DNA of 64,000 bases from Polytrichum commune (Eukaryota > Streptophyta > Polytrichopsida > Polytrichales > Polytrichaceae), in NCBI GenBank assembly GCA_950295325.1, contig OX485806.1:14508001-14572000 (forward strand), read 5' to 3'. Below the pieces are notes generated by a model, which saw only the letters and a list, made by a program, of their open reading frames with translations, ran no database searches and had not been told where the DNA came from. Below are positions 45,150-58,279 of this stretch, piece by piece. The position numbers and the translations under genes are program-made. How positions within the stretch are numbered: the first letter of the stretch is position 1; every line of letters starts with the position of its first letter.

Positions 45150-46430
45150 TGACTCCAGGTTCAATGTGCCTCTGAAACAAATCTTGCCTCTGAAATTTGA
45201 CAGATACCTATTTGAATCTTTGAATTGGGATCTGCATTCAGGAATCTCGTGGTCAGCATCGTTTAAACTTCGCAAACCATCATTGATGAAGTTTGCTGCA
45301 TGTTCCTTGCCATTCTCGACATTGCAAGTACTGCAAACTGCAGAAGGCGGAATAGGAATTAACTATTTGTTATACATTACCATTATTTGTCTTGGTGTTG
45401 GAAATAGACTCTTAGTTGTAGACTCTTTGGCTAAGACAGACAGACTATGATGAATCAAGCCAATTTTCTAGAAGAACGTCTGTGAGTGAGTTTAGACACA
45501 TATATACATACCTATGGCTAGAGCCGCACACCGGCCCGGAAGATTGTGGTGACTTGATTCACAGTAAAAACGTTTCCTACGAAATTGTGGAACTGCCACC
45601 GAATGAGAGAAGAATTTTCTGCAAATCGCCGCAAATCGGTGGAAAGCAAGTGGGCCACTTATAGTATAATAGTCTCTCAACCTCTGGATGCAGTGACCTA
45701 CCCGACTCGGCTACTTCTGCTTCTTCTTCTCCGACGCTCAGCCTTGTATCAATTTCACAGAACCAGTTTCAATGTCCCGATTAAGCACAACAGCGGCGAT
45801 TGGTGAGATTCCTAACATAATCATCCAACACCTCCCATTCTCATTACAAGTGCAATTGCGGAAAGACCAAATCTTAACAATAAATTAAAGTCAATCATTC
45901 ACACTGCCATTCTTGAAGCCTTGGTGTTGAGAATGCCTTATTCGTAGCAGATCCAAAAGGAAAAAGCCCTTGGCAAGACAAGCTAAGACTTAGCTTGTGC
46001 TGAATCAAGCCAATTCTTTAAACCAATAACAACTGTAAATGAGTTTAGACATGGCATATATACCTGTGGCGAGATTCCGCCGAATTCACAATGATCGAAT
46101 CAATATACAAATAACCCGTAGATTATCGGACGAGGCTTCTTCTTCTTCTTCGACGCCCAGCCCTGTATAAATTTCGCAAAACCAGCTTCAATGCCCCAGG
46201 CTGCTCCGAAAGAAATCTTGCCGCCTCTGAAAGTCACATAATATGCCTACTGTGATAGAAACTGAGGCTTTAAAGGACCCCAGGCATGGATACACACTGG
46301 CCTGGCTTTTAGTGTGCGAGAGTGAGAAGACTATTAACCTTAATCTGCACAGGCCGCAAATCGATCGAAAGCAAATTGGCTACTAGTTTAAATTCAAATC
46401 TCTCAACCTCTGGATATTCATGACGAAACA
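45150..46430 (-). repeat. Duplicated 5' leader region of the E3 ligase
   Basis: TTCAATG(T/C)(G/C)CC...GAAA(C/G)AAATCTTGCC occurs at about 45157 and 46183. CGACGC(T/C)CAGCC(T/C)TGTATCAATTT-type sequence occurs at about 45735 and 46152. GCAAATCG(G/A)T(G/C)GAAAGCAA and CTCTCAACCTCTGGAT occur at about 45630 and 46360. The segment upstream of the gene is therefore present in two or more decayed copies. A TATA-like TATATATGTG on the minus strand lies near 45500. Confidence 0.6.
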
Positions 46431-46549
46431 GAAAAAAAGTAATTTAGCACACCGACTACCACGCCGCAGCATCTGGGTCCCCTTCTAGATCCATTGATGT
46501 GATCACTTGACCTATAGACTCTAACACACACTAAATTCTTCTTCAACTA

Positions 46550-47760
46550 GGGAGTGCAGATTTAAAAAATTCTAGGTTGCTTGTCAAAATTGCAGTTTGA
46601 AGCAACCAGGTGAAACAAACTAATCTTCAGGATCACACTAGAGCTAATTGCAAGACTATATATTTGTAACTCCGCTGTGCAGACCGCTCCCTACTGTGCA
46701 GACTGCCAAGCATGTGTTAAGTTACTTAGTGCAAGTACTTCTTCTGCAGACTTGAAGTCAGAGTGCAACTTAGCCCACCAGGATCCAGAACCAGCAGATT
46801 CCAGGTTTTGTTTGTTCTGCACTTTTAACAAACCCCGTGAAACAAAACTTGCAAGGCTAATTATTCCTCCTTCGTCACTGAGTAGTCTTGTGCATGCTGC
46901 CAACCGGGTCTTGTTGTGCAAGTTCTTCTGCAGACTCGATGAATTGTATGCCAATAGTTCATTACCCCACCAAGATCCAGATATGTGATCAAAGAAGGAA
47001 GTAGTCCTGATCCAACAAATTCTGGGTTGCTTGTAAAAATGCAGTGTGAACTAATTAACCCGGTGAAACACACTCTTCAGGATCAGACTAAACTTGCAGC
47101 AAGACTAATTACTCCTCCTCGGCCACTGAGTAGATTTGTGCTGCCAAGCAAGCTTGTGTTGGTATGCAAGTTTTGCAGACTTGAGTTGAAACATTGCAAC
47201 TAATTAGCCCACCAGAATCCAGATATCTGATTTTTCTTTTAGCTAAAAAAAAATTTAAAGGGGACGTAGTCCAGATCCAACAACAACTTCTGGGTTGCTT
47301 GCAAAAACTGCAGTTTGAATCAAACTCTTGATGGATGAGACTAAACTTGCAAGCAGACTCTTATAGTTTTACTCCTTCGCCACTAAAGTCTTGTCACTTG
47401 TGCTGCCAAGCGTGTGTTGTTGGACAAGTTTTTCCTCTGCAGACTGGAATAAAAACTGCAACTAATTAGTCCACCAGGGTTCAACAAATCCCGTATTGCT
47501 AGCTTGCAAAATCTGCAGTTTGAAGTGCTAACACCCGCAGAAACTTGAAACTAGACTCCAGGATCAGGCTATTGAACTTGGATGAAGAAAACTTGACCAA
47601 ATTACTCCCGCCTCCTCTCCCTCCGTGAGTCGGCAGGCTGATGTGCTGCCAAGCGTGTGTTAACTTGCTTAGACGACCTTTTGTGCAAGAAGTTCTAGTT
47701 CATCGACTGCAGACTATCTTAAGTTCATCAAGAAGTGAATGCTTGAAGTTAGCGGCTGGC
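46550..47760. repeat. Degenerate tandem array, units about 190-260 bp, 5 copies
   Basis: The landmark GCTGCCAAGC(G/A)TGTGTT or a variant recurs near 46706, 46898, 47137, 47402 and 47643. Each is followed by a CTGCAGACTTGAA-type segment, AACTAATTAG(C/T)CCACCAG and TTGCAAAA(C/A)CTGCAGTTTGAA. Copies are strongly diverged. No gene. Confidence 0.75.
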
Positions 47761-48117
47761 ACCAAGGTGAAGATCATCCCATATCTGATAACTATAATAA
47801 TAGGTTATGTTAAAGCGGGTGAGCGCATCAGCAACTGACACAACTTGCAGGGCCATTGAGCTGAACTCAGTTCTGCATCTTCATCTCTTTCCCAGTATCT
47901 AGGTCCTACGTAGATACACCATCTTCACCGGTGGCCACATCTACATCCCTCCTAGATAACTCACCCTTCAAGGGAGCCTGTCATGTCCTTGCGCCACAAA
48001 CTATGAGAGGTCAACGACCTGCCTGCATCGTAACTGCCTCAGGCCCACCTTTCGACAAGCGCCTGCAGCTGGCAGCAGGCAGACTCACTTAGTAGACCAT
48101 TAACTTAACACATTAGT
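47761..48117. other. Intergenic DNA, nothing recognised
   Basis: No gene, tRNA or clear repeat was seen. Confidence 0.5.
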
Positions 48118-48483
48118 ATTACACTCTAGCCTCCCTAATATCACGCCTGTGGCAACCAAAGTGCACGTGACATTAAGGAGGTCTGCAGTGTTAACATGGA
48201 TGCGTGATAATAGGGAATTAGTGTAGCATGTGACACTATGGAATAATACAAAGTCAACGTTGTAATCGTGACGATGATGGCAACGGTAACGACGTGATGT
48301 GGGCAAGCGTGTGGTTTGAATTCTTAGGTGAACCATTTCAATGTCAGAGCCCGTGATATATGAGAAGGAAATGTGACATCGAGGAGGGAGGGTTTCAACT
48401 GAGCACATCCGTTCCCTCGGGTTTCAGGATATAAGAGAGGGAGTGACACGACAAAGGGGTGACATTACGGAGGTTAGGATGTA
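48118..48483. mobile_element. MITE family R3, copy 1
   Basis: About 366 bp with inverted ends (left ACTCTAGCCTCCCTAATATC, right the imperfect complement). The interior, GTGGCAACCAAAGTGCACGT and onward through GATATAAGAGAGGGAGTGACA, is shared with 58280-58614. Non-coding. Confidence 0.7.
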
Positions 48484-48496
48484 CTATGATTTAGTG

Positions 48497-48724
48497 TCCG
48501 GGGTGAGTTTCAAACATAATCGGTCGAGATCCAAGTGATTCCAAGTCCAACCGGTTATATGTTGACATCTTCTGGCTTTTTTTTATTGGTTTGGGGTATA
48601 TTCTATAGATTCCTCTAAAACGATTGGAAAATTTTCCTTAAGTGGCGAACTTCAACCAGGTATTTCTCAAACTCGACCGGTTCATATGTAACTATTGGTT
48701 AGTTCTCCCCGTCCATTGCTATGA
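48497..48724. mobile_element. MITE family R1 copy, abutting R3
   Basis: It contains CAAACTCGACCGGTTCATAT and GTTCTCCCCGTCC at the right end, in the same orientation as 391-690. It starts only about 14 bp after the R3 element ends. Confidence 0.65.
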
Positions 48725-48729
48725 TTCTC

Positions 48730-49925
48730 ACACAAGTGACACACTAACTTAAGGTCCATTTTACACTAAAATGGCCTTATCAACTAAAATGAGCCAATTG
48801 GGCCATTATGAGACAATCCTTTTGTCACAATTGATGAGATCTGCCATATTACAATTGATTATTTGCATGGTTTTATAAACATGTGTGGGTGTATTGGAAT
48901 GGTTGAGTTGTATTTTAAGAACCCTCAACGGGTATTCTCTCGTACCAACTAGCAATCATTACATTCCCATCACGTTCCCTACATTAAATTGAGTGGACCA
49001 ATTGGCTCATTTTAGTTGATAAGGCCATTAAAGTAGATAGGCCTAATTTGGTTACTTTTGTGTTGTTTGCTACCTTTATACTACTTGGATTCGCATGGAA
49101 CGTTGAATTTATGTGCATCCACAAATGAATTTGAAGAAGCCAAGATCAATATCTTAAAGTTAAGGACATGATCTCGAGTTGTTATGAATGGTCAAAGTCC
49201 ACTAACAGTGAGCCATAAGAAGGTCACATGGGTCCCCTCCCTCACATATAATGTCAACATATGTTTTGCTCCAAATGATGTTTACTTAGTACATACACGA
49301 CCAAGCTCTCAACCATTAGTTTTTCATTACCATGCTATTCATGTGGAAAGCTATGCACTAAGTTACAACAAGCCTAGGCTTGTGAGATTTTTAAATGCCA
49401 TGGTCGTCTGGTTTTATGTTAGACTCATCTATTCGAAACATTTATGATGTTTTCTTGTTCCTTTGATGGAACCATGAAACATTATACATTGCATGTCATG
49501 CAAGTTTGTTTGTCCATTTAAACATCCTTGCAGATCCCTATGCCCTCAAGCTCTAGTGTAGACTCGTAGAGTGAAGTGAGATGATCCATAGATGAGAGAT
49601 TTTAGATTTTCAATGGGATTCTCAACCATATTGTAAAGTGTCCCTAATGAAGTTAGCCCTTAAAGGACACATGGGCTCAGCATATGGCCATATAATACGC
49701 AATTTTTTAAATTAATAATAAAAAATAAAAATCCTTGTGATTTTTGGAGCTTATGTGAATATCTTATTTATTTAGTAAAGTGGCTTACCACAAGGTAGGC
49801 AATAAACCCTCTCTTGTATCAAGGGGTCCGTTGAACAAGGCAGGGCCAACAAGCTCAAATTCACGTCAGTAATAATACTGATGTGAGTTTTTCTTTTCTT
49901 TCTTTCCTTGTCAAAGTGAAGATCC
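48730..49925. other. Intergenic DNA, no gene recognised
   Basis: A short inverted pair (ACTAAAATGAGCCAATTGG near 48793, CCAATTGGCTCATTTTAGT near 49000) suggests another small inverted-repeat element of about 260 bp. Otherwise nothing was seen. Confidence 0.45.
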
Positions 49926-49929
49926 CCGT

Positions 49930-50135
49930 GCTCATTAATGGTCATAAAGGTCCCCCCAATTATATTAACTACTAAACCTAGAATGATTGTAATCATATTT
50001 TGAGCACGTAATCCGATCTCTTTTGAACAAACGTCCTTTTGATATCCGTTCTTGGAGCAACACCTTATCAAATACCACTCAAATGTGGGTGACCGATGAA
50101 GACAAGTAGCCGAATTAGGCATCACGTCTACCTTA
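49930..50135 (+). repeat. Dispersed repeat R2 copy
   Basis: GTCATAAAGGTCCCCCCAAT, AACAAACGTCCTTTTGATAT and ATACCACTCAAATGTGGGTG occur in the same order as at 34080-34265. Confidence 0.65.
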
Positions 50136-50179
50136 ATAAAGTTAACCAACTTTGATTATGCTCCTTTGAAAAGTCAATG

Positions 50180-50180
<1 letters not shown>

Positions 50181-50220
<40 letters not shown>
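50181..50220. repeat. AT dinucleotide microsatellite
   Basis: About 40 bp of uninterrupted TA repeats. Confidence 0.95.
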
Positions 50221-50224
<4 letters not shown>

Positions 50225-50879
50225 ACTTTGGGATTCGTGGTGTCTTTATAAACTCATCCATCATGGATGAAGGGGCTCCAATATTTATTTATTCTTAAAA
50301 ACATAACATAAAACACAAAGATCACCCCTAGTACGAGATTGAGGGCTGATTCATTCCAATTTCACTCCACTAGATTCCTCGAAGGTATCTGAGCCTGTTT
50401 CTGAAGCCGAATGATCTAAACGTAGCTGTTTACATGTTATGTTACAACATGATTCACAATCGCGGTTTTCACCTTCGGCAGTGGATGAGTTTCCGTAGAC
50501 ACCATGCCCAAACCCTTCATAGCCGTGTATATACATATATATGAGTGGAGTTCAGGCTGCATCATCAATCAGTTCAGTATGTATGAATGAATGACGAGAG
50601 AATTAATGGTATTGTATTGATAGATTTATGAGTAGATTGTCGTCACTAACCGACTGTACACTGGCAATATGCAGGGAGCTAGGCAGGGAGGGAGGGAGAG
50701 AGGGATCTATGGACTCGATGGCTAGGTAGGGGTTCATGAGTAATAAACTTCATGAGTGCACACAGCGAAGCTCCCTCTTCTGACACTCACAAAAGTCGCC
50801 TTGTTTGGTGCTCCGCGCCGCTTCCACAAAGTCACATGCTACCAATCAGGCCAGCACTTAGACAGACACCCAACGAAAA

Positions 50880-51285
50880 TAGGGAGAGATAGAGCCGACT
50901 GCTATTTATGGATGATCCGGTTGAATTTTGCACAAGAACCGGTTGAAGTTCGAGATGTTAGGGAGAAGTATCAATTGTTTGAGTGGAATCTGTAGAATAC
51001 ACCCCAAATCGATGAAGAAAGACGATAAGGTGTCAACGTGACAATGTTCAACCGAGTTTGTATGTTGGGTGGGGCCGGGAATAAGCTAGATTCTGTTTAG
51101 AATTGTACCATGTTTATTCTCACAGCAGAGCACTGCACCAGGATATTCATGTTGTAAAACTTGGGTGAAGTGGTGTGTTGATATTCATTTGAACGGAATG
51201 GCTAGTAGTAGTTGAATAATGTTATGAGGATGCAACTTGTTGAACTTGGAAACACTGGGATGTTGAAAGATTATGCCCGAAAATC
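50880..51285. mobile_element. MITE family R1, rearranged copy
   Basis: GATCCGGTTGAATTTTGCAC, AACCGGTTGAAGTTCGAGAT and GTAGAATACACCCCAAATCG mark the left part (about 50880-51062). AACTTGTTGAACTTGGAAAC and TATGCCCGAAAATCT mark a displaced right end (about 51218-51285). Confidence 0.5.
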
Positions 51286-51289
51286 TTTG

Positions 51290-53220
51290 TGGACATTGCT
51301 TAATTAGGCCCAACCCTCTGTAGTCACACCTCCTTCCTAATATTGTTGTCTGCTCATAGCTTGCCCAATCTTCTCCATAGGAACTGTACAACATTGATTA
51401 TTCCTATTAGTGCATGTAGTTTTAGTTTCTGAAACACGCACTGTTTTGCCAAGCCTCAAAATTCGTGGGGGTTGAAGATACTGAATTCATGAATACATGC
51501 TCATTTACCATAGAATTCAAGAAATTTAGTGTGTGTTCTAGAGGTGCTTGTAGAGTGATAAAAAAATAATATGCAAACACATGCTTGTCAATGAATAGTG
51601 TTGAATCCACTAGTATGTTCAATGAATGTTCCCGACATGAACGGTGCTTCCTAGATCTTTTGATAGCACTAATATCATAGAAAAAAGAATTATTTTTCAC
51701 TTAGTTCCTACACGCACTACTAGTCCTCCCTCACTAGTTGGGATAATTAGTGTACTATATCCTAGATCACCTTCATCATCTTTCACTGGCTTTGGCTTCA
51801 TTACACCTACCAAGAGGGGGCAACAATAAGAAACATGTGTCCTATAGATTGGATGTTGTTAAATCCCAATTTAGGCTGATTGTGTAGATTGATTCAAGGT
51901 CATTGCCTTGATTTAGGGGTTGATGGGATTAAAACAAAATTCTTGCAATGGGGTTTTGTAATAGTAATCAACATTTTCATCTTCCTCCTTCCCTTGTCTA
52001 TCCTCCCCCTTGGTAGATGTCATAAACCCGAATTCCATCATGTGCAAGTCAATTTTGGATATGAAACCTCTGGCGAGATTTCATGACATCTACACAACAC
52101 CTTTATGGTATTGAGTGTCAGTAAATTTTTTGAATTTTGCAATGTCATATAATATTTTAGTATTTTGTTAATATCTAAAAAATAATAATGGTTATTCATG
52201 GTGCCGCATCACTCATCAACTAAACATATTAAGAAATACACAAGAATATGCCATGCTTTATCCCAAAAAAGATCTTTGACCAATCAAATTCATCGAAAAA
52301 ATGAGCGGAATGCTTGTGTGATCCACTAAGTGAGAACAACTCAATAATTGAGCACCTCCACAAATTCTCATGCCAGAATGTGCAAACCATAATAAGCTAG
52401 CTACATTGCATTTGGATTATGTAAATTGGCCCATATTGCTACCACACGTATGCAAAGAATTCCAAATGTTAAATTAAACGGTCGATGTGAGAACAAAAGG
52501 CCACTTTTTACGTGAACATTTAAGAAGAAAACAAAACAATTTTACCAAAACAAACAAAACCAGCATATAGTAAAGTAATTCTAGACTTTTGATGAGTTAG
52601 AAAATTAGCAAATAATTTTTGGAGTTATGAACATGTGTGCTTCAAGTGTTGTTATTTGTACTCGTCATGTAGCCATTGTGCTCGTGATCATTGGAGATTG
52701 CGTGGTGTTAGATTCAATGGTTCTTGCTCTCTAGATGATTTTGGATCTAAGAAAGTAGTAGATTCGATATCCATATATCATATATTTTGTAACCATGGAT
52801 ATTGGGCGGAATTCATGGGAAGACCATGCGATCCTCGCAATGGCCTACACGACATGGTACCTATCCGAAACCTTGCATAATTCCCAAGTTCATTTCCTAC
52901 CCCAAATGGCATGTGACTTATCTGAGTGTACCTTTTTTTTCCAACCTAAATCTCTAGAACCCGGTGACCTTGTTTGCTTGTTGGCAATGAGATAAAGTGA
53001 GTTTGATTCGTCCCCGAAAAGTATCAATCAATAGTCAGTCTAAATTTGAACAAGGCACAAACAATCAAGGACTCTTCGCAAGCCCGCCAACTAGAATTTA
53101 GCCCCAATTTTATCACATTGATTATCACTAACCCAACTCAGAAACTCAATGTATTAGGTTCTAAGCTCCTTCCACAGTATCACTTGGTCTGTGTGTTTGG
53201 TTATCAAGCAACGTTGTGTT
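51290..53220. other. Intergenic DNA, no gene recognised
   Basis: Short ORFs at 52635-52995 have no recognisable domain. No ordered repeat was found by eye. Confidence 0.45.
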
Positions 53221-53223
53221 ATA

Positions 53224-53328
53224 TGATTTATAGAATATACTCCAATCTAATAAAGAGGAACTGAAAGATGTCAACATTCAACCAGTTGGACTTGGCAACA
53301 CTAGGATATGGAGCCCAAAAGTCTCCCC
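53224..53328. mobile_element. MITE family R1, right-end fragment
   Basis: GAATATACTCCAATCTAATA, then GATGTCAACATTCAACCAGT and GCCCAAAAGTCTCCCC, match the right half of the family. Confidence 0.55.
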
Positions 53329-53731
53329 GGGCATTAAAGGTGAGTTTTTCTTCTTCTGACATATCTAAGTAAGAAGCCTTGTTTTGTGCATCCAGCACAC
53401 AATGTGTATGTTGACCCAAAAAAATTGTACGTTTTTGACACTTGACACGCAAAAACTTGCACCTAAAAAAAATAAAAATGCATGTCAATTGATACGCAAA
53501 ATTCAGAAGTTGACATATAGTGTGCCTCGTGAAGAGGGAAAAAAACCACACGTCAATTGACATGTTAGAAATTGAAACGACACGTACTACTAGGCATGTG
53601 ACATAGAAATGACATCACTTTAGGAAGAGGAAAAAAATATAAAAATATAAAAAATATATAGATGTCAACTGACATTCATTTTTGTTTTTGAAAACGTCAC
53701 TTGAGTCACACTTTGACATGAGATTAGTCAT

Positions 53732-53790
53732 ATCCATAACAGTGTTTCTGTGGAATACTGTAGGTCCCACGGTGGAACACTGTTATGGAT
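53732..53790. repeat. Perfect 15-bp inverted repeat (hairpin)
   Basis: ATCCATAACAGTGTT (53732-53746) and AACACTGTTATGGAT (53776-53790) are exact complements around a 29-bp spacer. No U-tract follows and the setting is intergenic, so it is more likely a tiny mobile-element relic than a terminator. Confidence 0.75.
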
Positions 53791-53799
53791 CTGAATGAC

Positions 53800-56700
53800 G
53801 TTATGGGATTTGAAGCCGAACGTCAAATGAATTCGGTCAAACACACAGACTCAGTGCACTGCTACCACATTTGTGGTTGGTTGACATCCCAGTTTGAACC
53901 TCATCAAACTAGTTGGGTGTCTCTGACGATCCTGATCCCGTGGTCAGATCGTCTAGAAAAGAAATGTGCAATGTTTTCATGTTCAACCGCCTTTCAATAT
54001 AACCAACCGCCCTCGAATCCGTGGCCCAATCGTCGTTGTCTGCACACATGCTTGAAGGAATCGCTTCAAGTTGAACTTACTATATATGGTTGCGATTCCC
54101 TTGAAAAATGGAGTATGTAGTTGAGTATGAAGCCTACAAGGAAGCCCACTTCCCTCCTGATGAATCCAGACAGCCACTCCGGAAATCCCGAGTCCAATCC
54201 AAGCATCCTTTATTATCATCATCAGTGAAAGGCAAGTCTGCTGTATGTTCATTGGCGTTGGCTTGTTTGGCCTTCTGCATGTCTCAAAAAAAAACTTAGA
54301 AAAATTAGAAAAAAAAGAAAAGTCCGCTGTATGTGTTGAATCCGATGGATCTGCTAGTGCTGCCACATTAGCAGTTGTAACTTTGAAGAGTAAGGTAAGA
54401 CGTGGCCAATGTGATGCGGTTGTTGACTAGAAAGTATTGTAGTTGAGAAACAAATTCGACGCAAATTGGATTCACGACCCGAGCAAAGTGTCATGTGTCG
54501 CTTCTACGTTAGTTGGGACCTCTTTAAAATCTCATGTGTCACCTCCAATTTTGTATTTGGGCACCAAAGTATTGAACAATGTTTATCACCGGGATTATGT
54601 GCCCGATATGTGGTCTTGTTGTGGGTGTATTCTGCTCGACAAACAATTCTACTCACGAACTGTGTGTTGTTCGTAAAGCAAATACTGCATCTTTGCATTT
54701 CGGTTGGATACACGGCGCGAATCCAGTGGCACTATTGTATTATGTAATGCTTAACAAAGTTTGAAGGTGTTGACGATCTTTGTTCAACTCGTGTCCTTTT
54801 GGTCTTTGGTTCCACCATATATATAGGCGGATATACCCTTCATGATTATCTGCAAAACATCTTGTGGTCAAATTAGTGTAACTAGTCTTTAACATTATTC
54901 ACACAATTTCAAACATGCGTGTTTGAACTTCCTTCTTTGAACTTTGACCAAGGTTCGTGATATAAGTTTATAATTTTCCCTAAAACAAATATCGTATAGG
55001 TATGGCAAGATCTTTGGGTGTATGTACAATGACATAGAGTTCAAGGGCATGTAAAAATGAGACCTAATGACTAATTCCAACTTTACTTTCAAGGCAACGT
55101 TACATAGCAACACTTCTTGGCAACATCAAAACTAAGATGTTCAAGACAAAAACATTGTTCTGCCCCAAAAGTAGTCCGTAACATTACATGGTTGCTTGGT
55201 TCCGTTTTGTAGGACCAGGTGTCATATGAGCATGATGCTCTTTTGATTCCAAGTTCCCTGTTTATGGAGAGCACATAGGTTGTGTATTGTGAACTTTTCG
55301 ATAAGTAACTTCAAATTACTCAATAATCACAACCTCTTACTTTAGAAAGAGACCATCATGTAGTTGCTTAATAATTTTATGTCATGAAGGATCATTCCAA
55401 GTGGATGAAAGATGGTCTACTATAGAATGACTACCCCCACCATAGGTGCTCCACCCACTTCCATTTTTTTGTACATGAATCTATCCCTCTTGGGCCATAC
55501 TAGACTAAAATTGTTTTTGGGTTAGGGACATGGGTATTAGGGGTAGGGGGTTTAGGGGATAGGGGAAAAATAAAATTAAAAAAATAAAACTTAACATTAT
55601 TCAGCCGCCATCAACTGTTTCATTCTACCAATATTAGTGGCATTGCTTCACCCAAGATTATTAGGTTGAATCTACTCTTCTGAGAGAATAAACAAAGTTT
55701 AATTTCAATTAGACACCACCCAACGTACGAACTCAGCTGAATAATGTTATGAAAGTGATCTTCCTCCTAAACACCAATTGGTGCCATGGTAAGGACATTG
55801 CGAAGTGACCCGGGACATTGATTCATATGCATGATGGTAACAACGACACATGTCCAAGCCAATGACCATACATTCACAACAGTAAACATCTTATTTTTTG
55901 TGGCCCACACTATTCATCATTGACTCACACTCATGGTACAAAATACTTGGGTAGCAACTAGAGAACACCATGTCATATGACAGTCAATGTTACATGACAA
56001 GTCATGACGACCACTCTAACTAACATCATTAAATGCCCCACTAAGTAAGATGCTTAGTACTACCACCCACATTTATGTTTCGTAGTTGCTACCGAAAAAC
56101 TGCAACTATGCTGTTTTTTTTGGGGTCCATATATAACTGTTGCTCCGGATGTCAAGTTACATTACTTCTGACAAAGTTGGCTATGGTCCATGTAAACAAT
56201 ATTTGGTTGCATGGGGACCTTGCTTGTAGGTTTGGTTGCCATAAGGGTTATTAATGCTTTGGTACCTATCATAACATTATTTAGCCCAATGGTTGAGTTA
56301 TGTTTCCATATTTGGCATTTGACACGGGCCTTCACTATCTTACCTTCATGGGAAAAAAATTTAGATAATATGATGGAATTGATAGCAATATGCATAATGA
56401 ATAGATCCAATGTGAATAGAAGAGTACTGTGAACAATGTCGGTACTTTCAGTGAATAGGGCTCCTATGATTAGTATTTTCAATGAACAGTGTTGGGATGA
56501 ACAATGTTGCCTGTGAATAATGTCGGGAATACAACTCCACCCGAATTTCCAAGTGTTAGCCTAAATGTATGAACAATAATTGAATATTACTACTTTGCTG
56601 GAGGGCCCACAAAATATAGTTGCTTTTTATTCAAGGGTCAATGAAACTCACCCATGTGGCTGAACAATGTTATGATGTTGTTACCATTTAGTTGCAACAA

Positions 56701-58270
56701 GGGTTGTCATGGTCACCATTGTGGTGAATATGTTGGTTGTATCAAATGGAAGTGGTTGTTAGGCTAGTTCCATGGCATGTTGCGATAGTTGCCATTTGTA
56801 ACCCACATTGGTTATCTTGGGGCGGTGTTTGGTTTTCATATATGCAATTTGATATCCACAAGGATTTACCTTAGAGGTAACCATTGGAGACCACATTAGT
56901 TACCTCTCATCACTATTGGGTACCACATTTGTTATCATGTTGATTCTCATGGGTATTGCAATTGTCCTTGGGAACATTGCACCAACCCTTACCTACGGTG
57001 AGGATAATTACTTAGTCATTGTCAAAGAATTCCCCACCAAAAGGTGGCAGTAATTTGCAGATGAAGAGACTCTTGATTTATGCTTGATTCCTCAAAAAGT
57101 CAACATATCTATCTATTTATTTATTTATCTTAATTGCAATGGCTAGTGTATATGATTAGTCATAATCATTATCTTGGAAAATACCAATTTGGTGAAATTC
57201 TTATTTTATTATCATTTGGGTTGCTCCAACAAGAGGGGGAAGAAGCACATAACATGAAGTAGCAAGCCCGGAATGACCTTCTCAAAAGAACGTTAAATTG
57301 GTAGCGCTACTTTTGAGTTTTACTTAGGCTATTTTTAATCTATTTGGGTAGTTACTTTCAATACTTAGGATTAATTATGTTGGGGACAAAACTAATGCCA
57401 AGTGGTGCTAAAGGTTCTAATGTAGGCTAAACTACGATCTAAACAAATCTAAATAGCTATAAAGCAACGGAAAAAGTTGGTGAGGTCAAAAAGGTAGTTG
57501 CACTTTTTGGAAAAGTCTCCCGACACCTACATTGAAAACCTCTTTGATACTTTTTTGAAGTTATTATTTTTGATTAATTACCCATTCATTCACCCTTGCT
57601 TTACAAACTTTCCCCTTCTTTTTGAGGTAATATTGCGGGTACTGAAAGGGTACCCTCCTTGCATTGCTACTTAATGTTAGGCATGTGTGCAGAGAGACTT
57701 TTCAATGTGTGGTTGCCTCCTGGTGACATGTGTCTCTCTTTGTCTTTCTTTTTTTAGGGTTTATCTAACAAACTTTATCTTTACCCTTATCTTTACTTTT
57801 ATCTCCATCTTTTAGGTCATTAGATTCAAAGGGCCTCATTAAACTACTATATATGAACCCACACCGATTTACAAGTTACTTCTGTGTAGTCCAAAATGGG
57901 CAAGCACCGTAAAATTATTCTCTAAAAGTCTAATTTGCCGACCACATGCCAATCACGTACAACAATATATAACTAGTCTCAATGTAATTTTGTCAAGTCA
58001 AGCCCAGATGCTTTAAATGATAATGGAAAGCTATGAGGGAAGGACACAAATTATCCTATCTTATTAAGGAACTAGAGTGGTAATGTCGCCACACCTTCTT
58101 GAGTTTGAACAAGTCTCACCCGATAAAAGAAGAAGTCATGGAGCTAATTTTAGGGTATGCGTTGGAAAGAAGTTGGACTCACAATTGCAATGCAATAAGA
58201 TCCTTCCAAAATTGTAGGTGGAGTTTGAATTAGGACTCTTGTTTATTGACCAATCCCGTCACTTGGACCA
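53800..58270. other. Intergenic DNA, no gene recognised
   Basis: About 55660-55770 resembles 38775-38915. About 56410-56530 has a degenerate repeat around GTGAACAATGTCG. About 56690-56960 has degenerate GGTTGTCATGGTCACCATT-like repeats. No domain-bearing ORF. Confidence 0.45.
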
Positions 58271-58279
58271 TCAGCACTC

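Noticed and set aside
52635..52995. Overlapping short ORFs as a small gene
   Set aside because: No domain, no codon signal that I can judge, and no neighbouring exon.
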